Assembly (NCBI RefSeq): GCF_025362475.1
Contig: NZ_JANYGH010000055.1
Span: forward strand, 244,691 to 308,690
DNA from: Mucilaginibacter sp.
Lineage (GTDB): Bacteria > Bacteroidota > Bacteroidia > Sphingobacteriales > Sphingobacteriaceae
Reading direction: 5' to 3'
DNA length: 64,000 bases
Shown piece after piece: positions 17,530 to 23,042 of the stretch. The position numbers were made by a program, and so were the translations under genes. How positions within the stretch are numbered: the first letter of the stretch is position 1; every line of letters begins with the position of its first letter. The notes under the pieces were generated by a model. The model was not told the DNA's origin and searched no databases. It saw nothing but the letters and a program-made list of their open reading frames with translations.

Positions 17530-18858
17530 TTATTTTCCTTTGAGTTCTTTTTGATCGGTACCCGTAACATTACCCGCGCTGGCAGGTGCCGGTTCGGCAA
17601 TCAATTCATCCAACAATTTGTTGAATTTCTTTTCGTAGTCCTGGTAATATTTACCGGTAACAGTGCCTGTGTAGCCTGTGTATATTTCACGCACATCGCC
17701 CTTCCTGTCAATAATGATGGTGGTAGGGAATGCCACAAATTTGTTTAGTGCAGGCAGTTTTTGCGATACCAGCTTTTTATCAGCCAAGCCGCCGAAAACG
17801 ATATCATACTGGATATTGTATTTATCCCTTAGCTTGCCTAAAGTATATTTGGCATATTCCAGGCTATCTTTCTGTTCAAAACCAATAGCAATTGCTTCTA
17901 CCCCACGGCTGTGGTTTTTATTAAACCATGGCGAAAGGAATACAGTTTGATCTGTACAGTTGGGGCACCAGGTACCTACAATTTCAATAATGGTTACTTT
18001 GCCTTTATACTTATCATCGCTAAGCGATACCGGTTTTCCATTCAGGTCGGGAAAAGTAAAGTCCAGCTTTTTGTAACCTTCTTTAAGGTAGGTTAGTTTA
18101 TACGGATCGGGTAATTCTGCTTTATCGTCCTTCACAGCATCAAACTTTGTGTTATCATAAATACCGGAACCAATTTCGCCGCTTAATGTACCATCAGCAT
18201 TGATCTTGCCCTTGTAGATCTTTGGACTCGGACCGGTAAAGCCGGATAATTCGAACTCATTCCCCTGAACGGTACCCTCCAATTCGCGGCTATCGCCGGT
18301 TACCTGCATAATTACGCCGGTAAGTTTATTGCCTGTTTGTTTCAAAACAGCTATTTTGTTAGGCACCTGGTCTTTTGAATAAACTTTCAGTTCCCATTTT
18401 CCGGTTAGGTTCGCTGTCGGAGCAACGTCCTTTCCTGGTTCAACAAAACGGTATGTTTTCCCATATTCCGCGGTGAAAGGCAGAGCATTACCACGAAAAC
18501 CCGGTACCAGGCTGCGGTATTCACCGCTTAATGTTCCGTCATCTTCCACTTTAGCAACCAGGGCGGCATCATAGGTATTCATTTTGATAAACACAGAGTC
18601 TCTGCCAATCTGCTTTACATGAAAGTTGTCCCGGCGGCTGCCATTAATCAGCGTAAATACCGCGTGCTCCGCGTCTTTACCCTTTAATTCAAAGTTGAAA
18701 GGAACCTTGGTTTCGGCAACGGTAAATACACCACGCCATACACCTTGTTTAATAAATTTCACAGGCGGATTTTTATCCGCGGCTAATGCTGCTGCACCGC
18801 TAAACAATAAACCTACAGACAGGCATTTGAATGAGGTAATTAGATTGATAGTTTTCAT
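17530..18858 (-). CDS. TlpA-like thioredoxin, paralogue 2
   Basis: Secreted thiol-disulfide protein of 442 residues: signal peptide (ending ALAA), a ~230-residue beta-rich N-terminal region and a C-terminal TlpA/AhpC-type thioredoxin domain with the active site Trp297-Cys-Pro-Asn-Cys301. It is a close paralogue of the gene immediately upstream (18885-20204), with long identical stretches, so the pair arose by tandem duplication. Such proteins reduce periplasmic disulfides or support cytochrome maturation. In this cluster they could keep heme-site cysteines or a sulfur substrate reduced; that is inference. Confidence 0.9.
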   Translation of the reverse strand: MKTINLITSFKCLSVGLLFSGAAALAADKNPPVKFIKQGVWRGVFTVAETKVPFNFELKGKDAEHAVFTLINGSRRDNFHVKQIGRDSVFIKMNTYDAALVAKVEDDGTLSGEYRSLVPGFRGNALPFTAEYGKTYRFVEPGKDVAPTANLTGKWELKVYSKDQVPNKIAVLKQTGNKLTGVIMQVTGDSRELEGTVQGNEFELSGFTGPSPKIYKGKINADGTLSGEIGSGIYDNTKFDAVKDDKAELPDPYKLTYLKEGYKKLDFTFPDLNGKPVSLSDDKYKGKVTIIEIVGTWCPNCTDQTVFLSPWFNKNHSRGVEAIAIGFEQKDSLEYAKYTLGKLRDKYNIQYDIVFGGLADKKLVSQKLPALNKFVAFPTTIIIDRKGDVREIYTGYTGTVTGKYYQDYEKKFNKLLDELIAEPAPASAGNVTGTDQKELKGK

Positions 18859-18884
18859 TTGATAAATTATAGGATCAGTTAATG

Positions 18885-20204
18885 TTAGTTTCCTGGATGG
18901 GTTGATGGATCTGCAATAGCCGCTGTTTCCGGGGCCGGTTCAGCGATAAGCTCGTCCAACAGTTTATTAAATTTCTTTTCGTAATCTTCGTGGTATTTAC
19001 CCGTTACCGTACCTGTATAGCCGGTGTAGATTTCCCTTACATCACCTTTTCTATCAATTATAATAGTGGTTGGGAATGCGATGAATTTATTCAATGCAGG
19101 TAGCTTCTGCGATACCAGCTTTTTATCGGCCAGGCCGCCAAAAGCTATGTCATAATTGATCTCGTATTTTTCTTTCAGCTTACCTAATGTGTATTTGGCA
19201 TATTCCAGGCTGTCTTTCTGCTCAAAACCCAGTGCAATGGCTTCTACACCACGTTGATGGTTTTTATTGAACCATGGAGATAAGAACACGGTTTGATCGG
19301 TACAGTTAGGGCACCAGGTACCAATAATCTCTACGATCACTACTTTACCTTTGTATTTGTTATCGCTGAGAGACACCTGTTTACCGTCTATCCCCGGGAA
19401 AGAAAAATCAAGTTTTTTATAGCCTTCTTTCAAAAATGTAAGCTTATAAGGATCAGGCAATTCCACCTCTGTTTTTTTAGCAGCATCGAACTTCAGATTT
19501 TTATAGATGCCGAAGCCTTCTTCACCGCTGATAGAGCCGTCGGCGTTGATCTTGCCTTTTATGATGAACGGACTTGGGCCGGTAAAACCACTCAGTGCAA
19601 ATTCATCGCCCTGAACAGTACCTTCCAGTTCGCGGGTATCGCCAACTACAGTCATCACTACGCCGGTAAGCTTGTTTCCTTTTTGTTTCAATAAGGCTAT
19701 AGATGCAGGAACAGCCTCTTTACTGTAGGTTTTGATTTCCCATTTACCGGTCAAATCAGCTTTAGGGGCTACGTCTTTGCCGGGTTCTACAAAGCGGTAG
19801 GTTTTACCATATTCTGCAGTAAATGGTAAAGAATTACCCCTGAAACCCGGTACCAGGCTACGATATTCGCCGCTTAGCGAACCATCGTCTTCGATTTTGG
19901 CTACCAGCGCAGCATCATAGGTGTTCATTTTAATATAAACTGAATCGGTACCCACAGATTTTACGTGGAAATTATCCCTCCGGGAACCATTAATAAGCGT
20001 AAACACCGCGTGCTCGGCATCCTTGCCTTTCAGCTCGAAATTAAAAGGCACTTTTGATTCGCTTACGGTGAATTCACCGCGCCATTTACCTTCTTTTATA
20101 AACTTAGGCTTTGGGGTTTCATGGGCCGATAATATCGTAGCCCCACTAAGCAGTAAGGCGGCCGATAGCAGCCTTGTTTTGGTTAAGTAGTTTGTAGTGT
20201 TCAT
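18885..20204 (-). CDS. TlpA-like thioredoxin, paralogue 1
   Basis: 439-residue exported thioredoxin-fold protein, first coding gene after the S-box-like aptamer at 20418-20542. Signal peptide residues ~1-27, an N-terminal beta-rich domain, then a TlpA-type domain with GTWCPNCTDQT. The 26-bp gap to the second copy indicates co-transcription. The two copies differ mostly at the signal peptide and the last ~15 residues. The likely regulators are the aptamer and the cysteine-rich leader ORF upstream. The physiological partner is unknown. Confidence 0.9.
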   Translation of the reverse strand: MNTTNYLTKTRLLSAALLLSGATILSAHETPKPKFIKEGKWRGEFTVSESKVPFNFELKGKDAEHAVFTLINGSRRDNFHVKSVGTDSVYIKMNTYDAALVAKIEDDGSLSGEYRSLVPGFRGNSLPFTAEYGKTYRFVEPGKDVAPKADLTGKWEIKTYSKEAVPASIALLKQKGNKLTGVVMTVVGDTRELEGTVQGDEFALSGFTGPSPFIIKGKINADGSISGEEGFGIYKNLKFDAAKKTEVELPDPYKLTFLKEGYKKLDFSFPGIDGKQVSLSDNKYKGKVVIVEIIGTWCPNCTDQTVFLSPWFNKNHQRGVEAIALGFEQKDSLEYAKYTLGKLKEKYEINYDIAFGGLADKKLVSQKLPALNKFIAFPTTIIIDRKGDVREIYTGYTGTVTGKYHEDYEKKFNKLLDELIAEPAPETAAIADPSTHPGN

Positions 20205-20271
20205 TTTGTATAAGTTTTAATTATTGTTGATTGATGCGATGCCTGAAAATTTGGACATAAGTATTCCATCA

Positions 20272-20286
20272 GGCTTAACAAGCCTT
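20272..20286. repeat. Short hairpin in the TlpA leader
   Basis: AGGCTT (20272-20277) and AAGCCT (20281-20286) with a 3-base loop, in the untranslated leader upstream of the first TlpA gene. A run of T residues precedes it on the transcribed strand, so it may belong to an attenuator structure. Confidence 0.4.
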
Positions 20287-20307
20287 TGAAAAAACGCTAT
20301 AAATTTT

Positions 20308-20412
20308 TAAGGTGCCTGGTTTTTAAAACCAGAAAACATACTGAACCATACAACAACATCGTTTGATGGCTGCGGGTTGTGGTTGTGGGTAATGAATGTT
20401 AAATGTGTTCAT
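20308..20412 (-). CDS. Cysteine-rich leader ORF 2 (Met-Asn-Thr-Phe start, Cys-Cys-Cys-Met)
   Basis: Short open frame starting at the ATG at 20412, six bases after the 3' strand of the S-box-like P1 stem. Its first codons read Met-Asn-Thr-Phe, it is proline/glutamine-rich in the middle, and codons 19-21 are three consecutive TGT cysteines followed by Met. The stop lies roughly 8-13 codons later; its exact position is uncertain. It is not annotated-size protein but resembles a cysteine-sensing leader peptide. A hairpin at 20317-20333 lies just past the cysteine codons, as expected for ribosome-stalling attenuation. It shares its first four residues with leader ORF 1 at 21477-21548. Confidence 0.55.
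20317..20333. promoter_or_regulatory. Hairpin after the triple-cysteine codons (attenuator candidate)
   Basis: CTGGTTTT (20317-20324) and AAAACCAG (20326-20333) give an 8-bp stem, about 17-25 bases downstream of the three TGT codons of leader ORF 2 on the transcribed strand. Ribosome position on those codons could decide whether it forms. Confidence 0.45.
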
Positions 20413-20417
20413 GACTT

Positions 20418-20542
20418 TTAGTTAATTTATATTCCGGTGCATAATTGCTACCGAAAAAAGTTCAGCACTTATTTCAGGTTTCTGAAAAGTTGCTATAAGA
20501 TCATCGAGACTTCCTCTCCCTTATTCTTTATAAATCAACTAA
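20418..20542 (-). ncRNA. S-box-like (SAM-I clan) riboswitch candidate, divergent
   Basis: On the minus strand a 14-bp P1 stem (20542-20529 with 20431-20418, one G-U pair) encloses the S-box order of elements. A P2 stem AUAAG/CUUAU has a GGA and AUGA pair shaped like the kink-turn. Then come the AGCAAC junction, a P3 hairpin UUUCAG/CUGAAA, the AAGUGCU junction and a P4 hairpin ending GGAAUAU. These match the positions of GCAACC, GGUGCUAA and GGAAGAUAAG in SAM-I RNAs, but several conserved bases differ. The fold is well supported; SAM as ligand is inference. It leads into leader ORF 2 and the TlpA operon. Confidence 0.72.
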
Positions 20543-20562
20543 TTAATGGTGGGGTTAATTAG
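20539..20562 (-). promoter_or_regulatory. 5' hairpin overlapping riboswitch 2
   Basis: CTAATTAA (20539-20546) and TTAATTAG (20555-20562) form a perfect 8-bp inverted repeat at the predicted 5' end of the transcript. Its inner-facing arm shares four bases with the riboswitch P1 strand, so it could compete with aptamer folding or protect the 5' end. Confidence 0.45.
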
Positions 20563-20569
20563 AATGGTG

Positions 20570-20618
20570 TAAAGATAGCAATAAATATGATAAATACAAT
20601 AAAATCTATAGACTTAAT
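20570..20618 (-). promoter_or_regulatory. Promoter with TCTATAG motif (copy A) facing the TlpA operon
   Basis: The minus strand carries AAGTCTATAGATTTTAT (core CTATAG at 20611-20606) upstream of riboswitch 2. TATCTTTA at 20577-20570 matches the TAnnTTTG -7 element with one mismatch and would start transcription just before the aptamer. The motif is shared, in matching orientation, with copies at 21785-21790 and 22025-22030. Confidence 0.55.
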
Positions 20619-20669
20619 AGAATATTTTTTAATTCTTTATGTTTTTAGTAATTATTTATCTTGTAAAAC

Positions 20670-20752
20670 GATATACATCCTGGACTGCACAGCACACGCC
20701 TGATTTACCACCATAGCAAAGCAACGCACTTAGTACAGCCAGGATGTATATC
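20670..20752. repeat. 14-bp perfect inverted repeat with 55-base loop
   Basis: GATATACATCCTGG (20670-20683) and CCAGGATGTATATC (20739-20752) are exact reverse complements, with near-complementary bases continuing inward. It lies between the cysteine-rich mini-ORF 3 and promoter A. It could be a 3' structure of the DsbD-N transcript, a small RNA, or a remnant palindromic element; I cannot decide from one copy. Confidence 0.6.
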
Positions 20753-20774
20753 TTGATTAAGATTTAAAAACCGG

Positions 20775-20790
20775 AAACGTAACTACGTTT
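20775..20790 (-). promoter_or_regulatory. Hairpin abutting cysteine-rich mini-ORF 3
   Basis: AAACGTA (20775-20781) and TACGTTT (20784-20790) form a perfect 7-bp stem with a 2-base centre, beginning at the base next to the mini-ORF 3 stop codon on the transcribed strand. A ribosome finishing at the cysteine codons would cover or expose it, as in leader-peptide attenuation. Confidence 0.5.
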
Positions 20791-20871
20791 TTAACAATGG
20801 CAATAACAACAGAAAAGGGTGCCACCATTCTGTTTGCGGGCTTTGGTGAATAGATTTGATCTTAGTTTCAT
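20791..20871 (-). CDS. Cysteine-rich mini-ORF 3
   Basis: 26-codon open frame from the ATG at 20871. It has a basic first half (Lys/Arg at residues 2, 4, 10, 12, 13), then a Gly-Gly at residues 16-17 and a C-terminus Cys-Cys-Tyr-Cys-His-Cys directly before TAA. It lies 79 bases past the DsbD-N-like stop codon, and a hairpin starts immediately after its own stop. I favour a cysteine-sensing leader peptide for a downstream transcript. A tiny Cys-rich secreted peptide with a double-glycine site is the alternative, but no maturation or export enzyme is nearby. Confidence 0.5.
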   Translation of the reverse strand: MKLRSNLFTKARKQNGGTLFCCYCHC

Positions 20872-20950
20872 GGTATTAGTTTGTAATTCTGCAGATCAAT
20901 TGGTGGCTATTGAACTGCTTACTAATTAAGTATTTTGATTATATACGATA

Positions 20951-21397
20951 CTATTTTACGGGTATATTAAACTCCACATCATCTGGCGGTAAACATTGCT
21001 TGTCGTTACATGCCATAAAATTTACCGTGCCACTAACTGATGCCTGGCCCGATTTAAGTTTTACTTTTTGCTGAAATATAACTGCCTGTTCAAAATACTG
21101 TACATTCATGCTAAACGACTTTTCATACTTGCTTACGGGTTTGGGCTCGGTTGTATTACCCACTAAAATGTAGTTGTCGTTTTTTTCAAACTTTAGCGAG
21201 GTCTTTATCGGTCCGCCATCGGCAAGATGCTGCGAATAAATATGCCAGCCTTTATCAATGGTAGCTTTTATAAATACTACGGCTTGTTCATTATCAATCT
21301 TTTTGGCAGCATATGACCATTTTACCGGTGTAAGGATCTGTGAAAAAGCAGTGGTGCTGATAACAATTGTTAAAGCGGTAAGTATTACTTTATTCAT
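20951..21397 (-). CDS. DsbD N-terminal-domain-like exported protein
   Basis: 148-residue secreted protein (signal peptide ending AFSQ) resembling the immunoglobulin-like N-terminal domain of the thiol:disulfide interchange protein DsbD. It contains the family features VFIKATIDKGWHIYSQ near residues 42-57 and, near the C-terminus, CNDKQCLPPDDVEF with two cysteines spaced as in the DsbD alpha domain. No transmembrane or thioredoxin part follows, so it is a stand-alone domain that could take electrons from another carrier. Its 5' leader of about 350 bases holds the SAM-I riboswitch and leader ORF 1. Confidence 0.82.
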   Translation of the reverse strand: MNKVILTALTIVISTTAFSQILTPVKWSYAAKKIDNEQAVVFIKATIDKGWHIYSQHLADGGPIKTSLKFEKNDNYILVGNTTEPKPVSKYEKSFSMNVQYFEQAVIFQQKVKLKSGQASVSGTVNFMACNDKQCLPPDDVEFNIPVK

Positions 21398-21476
21398 TTG
21401 ATAAATTCTATTTGTAATAATGTGATGTATAGTAGTTAGTGTGCGAAGGAGGCTGTTTCTTTAAAGGAACATTTAA

Positions 21477-21548
21477 TCAACAACACATTGTTACATCATT
21501 ACAAAGCGATCTGTAAATATTGGCAGGTAATTGGGGAAAAGTATTCAT
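21477..21548 (-). CDS. Cysteine-ending leader ORF 1 (Met-Asn-Thr-Phe start)
   Basis: 23-codon open frame starting at 21548, downstream of the SAM-I aptamer and about 80 bases upstream of the DsbD-N-like gene. It begins Met-Asn-Thr-Phe, as does leader ORF 2, has Cys at codon 16 and ends Thr-Met-Cys-Cys-stop. Its position and codon content fit a leader peptide reporting cysteine (and methionine) charging. A chance ORF cannot be excluded from one genome. Confidence 0.5.
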   Translation of the reverse strand: MNTFPQLPANIYRSLCNDVTMCC

Positions 21549-21577
21549 GTATTTAGTTGTTTATTTATGTTCTTTAC

Positions 21578-21585
21578 ACTTATCT
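21578..21585 (-). promoter_or_regulatory. Second copy of the riboswitch P1 3' strand
   Basis: AGATAAGT occurs here and again at 21626-21633, where it is the 3' strand of P1 in the SAM-I aptamer. This downstream copy could pair with the same 5' strand (ACTTATC) when SAM is absent, a possible expression platform. Confidence 0.45.
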
Positions 21586-21608
21586 AAAAGAGAGCCGGAG
21601 AGAATACC

Positions 21609-21622
21609 TATAGAATTCTATA
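21609..21622. repeat. 14-base perfect palindrome after the aptamer
   Basis: TATAGAATTCTATA is a perfect palindrome located just past the 3' end of the SAM-I aptamer on the transcribed strand. It may form part of the expression platform or an operator. Confidence 0.4.
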
Positions 21623-21625
21623 CCA

Positions 21626-21739
21626 ACTTATCTTCCTCCCAACGGGAGCAGGAATTAGCACCTTTTACTAAATCTGAGATTCATGGTACAGGTTGCCAAG
21701 ACGTCATGGGGCCTTTCCCTCTGTCTTTTCTGGATAAGT
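21626..21739 (-). ncRNA. SAM-I (S-box) riboswitch
   Basis: Read on the minus strand, the element follows the S-box consensus closely. The 7-bp P1 stem ACUUAUC/GAUAAGU (21739-21733 with 21632-21626) encloses AGAGGGA and GGCCCC, AUGAC, GGCAACC, then GGUGCUAAUUCC, the P4 stem CUCCC/GGGAG and GGAAGAUAAG. P2 closes as AAGAC/GUCUU around a kink-turn. In SAM-I RNAs, SAM binding usually shuts off expression. The downstream gene is not a methionine synthesis gene but a DsbD-N-like protein, with the TlpA/TonB cluster beyond it. A -7 element lies just upstream at 21759-21766. Confidence 0.95.
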
Positions 21740-21758
21740 ATAAAAGAACGTGATGTTG

Positions 21759-21798
21759 CAAATATATATTAAAAACTATAATTCCTATAGACTTTATA
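21759..21798 (-). promoter_or_regulatory. Promoter with TCTATAG motif (copy B) driving the SAM-I transcript
   Basis: TATATTTG on the minus strand (21766-21759) is a perfect TAnnTTTG -7 element, placing the start about 13 bases before the aptamer. At the -33 position lies AAAGTCTATAGGAATTAT (core 21790-21785), with 18 bases between the core and the -7 element, instead of the usual TTG box. Confidence 0.7.
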
Positions 21799-22121
21799 TA
21801 ATTTATTTCACTTTGTTAATTTTCCAATAAATCGTCGGTTGTTCAAGCATTCTTTTTAGGCAATAATACCGGATACAAAATCATTAACAATTGAACAGCC
21901 CCGTTTAATTGTCATTTAGTCAGCGCTTTATCCCCTATTTCTTCAACCTTAAAATAGCTGAACTTTAATATCAGCACTCCATTAAAAATTATTTTTTGCA
22001 ATAAAATTCAATAGTATACAAAATCTATAGGATTTATATACTATAATTGTATAGTCATGTAATTCTGTATTTACGGCACATTAAAATTCATTATTTAAAG
22101 CACATTCCTATTATCTAAAAA
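21799..22121. other. Intergenic region between the S-box promoter and the encapsulin gene
   Basis: A+T-rich region that holds promoter-motif copy C and a palindrome (see separate entries). I see no ORF with coding support and no second aptamer on the plus strand. Confidence 0.6.
22020..22055 (+). promoter_or_regulatory. TCTATAG motif (copy C) and palindrome upstream of the encapsulin operon
   Basis: On the plus strand AAAATCTATAGGATTTAT (core CTATAG at 22025-22030) repeats the motif found at the two riboswitch promoters, here oriented toward the encapsulin gene. Next to it ACTATA (22040-22045) and TATAGT (22050-22055) form an inverted repeat, and TATAATTG at 22042-22049 is one base off the -7 consensus. 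It is likely the operon promoter and an operator. Confidence 0.55.
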
Positions 22122-23042
22122 ATGGCAGAGCAAAAAGCAAAACAAACAGCCCTTGGTGATGTAGCCGCCAGGCAGTTAGCGGTAGCAACCCGTACCGTTC
22201 CACAATTATCAACCATTACGCCACGGTGGTTAACCCATTTACTCAATTGGATCCCGGTTGAATCGGGCGTTTATCGGTTAAACAAGGTGGTACACGCAAA
22301 CAATGTAGAAGTGGATTGCTCTTCACGCGATGAACGTGAATTGCCATCAACCTTTGTTGATTATGAGGAAAACCCAAGGGAGTACAACCTGAGTGCTGTA
22401 AATACGGTACTGGATGTACACACCCGTGTATCTGACCTGTATAGCAAGCCTTATAACCAGATCAGCGAGCAATTGCGCCTTACTATCGAGATAGTTAAAG
22501 AAAGGCAGGAAAGCGAACTTATCAATAACCCCGAATACGGGCTACTGAGCAGTATTTCGCCATCACAAAAAATTAAAACCAGGCTGGGCCCTCCCACCCC
22601 CGACGATCTGGACGAACTGATAACCAAAGTGTGGAAAGAGCCCGGCTTTTTCCTTTTGCACCCATTAGCTATTGCCGCCTTTGGCCGTGAATGTACCCGC
22701 CGGGGTGTACCACCGCCGACGGTTTCACTATTCGGATCGCAATTTATTACCTGGAGAGGAATCCCGCTTATTCCATCAGATAAACTGCCTATCGTAAATA
22801 ATAAATCAAAGATCATCCTGTTAAGAACAGGCGAAAGCCGTCAGGGTGTTGTAGGCTTGTTTCAACCTGGTCTTCCGGGCGAGCAGTCACCAGGTTTATC
22901 TGTCCGTTTTATGGGTATCAATAATAAAGCGATTGCCTCATACCTGGTTTCGCTTTATTGCTCTTTAGCCGTTTTGGTTGATGATGCTATTGCCGTTTTA
23001 GAGGATGTTGATTTAAGCAATTACCATGAGTACAAATATTAA
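22122..23042 (+). CDS. Family 2A encapsulin shell protein
   Basis: 306-residue HK97-fold capsid-like protein of the SrpI group. Its N-terminal stretch (VAARQLAVATRTVPQLSTITPRW split across residues ~9-33) and the TRLGPPTPDDLDELITKVW block resemble Family 2A shells. The length leaves no room for the cyclic-nucleotide-binding insertion of Family 2B. Shell subunits self-assemble into an icosahedral compartment that packages a cysteine desulfurase. The cargo gene starts inside this gene (17-base overlap), giving tight stoichiometric coupling. Known Family 2A systems are sulfur-starvation induced and store elemental sulfur; that function here is by homology. Confidence 0.93.
   Translation: MAEQKAKQTALGDVAARQLAVATRTVPQLSTITPRWLTHLLNWIPVESGVYRLNKVVHANNVEVDCSSRDERELPSTFVDYEENPREYNLSAVNTVLDVHTRVSDLYSKPYNQISEQLRLTIEIVKERQESELINNPEYGLLSSISPSQKIKTRLGPPTPDDLDELITKVWKEPGFFLLHPLAIAAFGRECTRRGVPPPTVSLFGSQFITWRGIPLIPSDKLPIVNNKSKIILLRTGESRQGVVGLFQPGLPGEQSPGLSVRFMGINNKAIASYLVSLYCSLAVLVDDAIAVLEDVDLSNYHEYKY

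Noticed and set aside
21520..21753. 77-codon plus-strand frame that would be a small protein gene
   Set aside because: It is the antisense of the SAM-I riboswitch and its leader; amino-acid composition and position show no coding support.
22122..23042. Shell protein as a phage capsid gene
   Set aside because: No other phage genes; the overlapping desulfurase cargo gene and the match to SrpI-type shells fit a Family 2A encapsulin.
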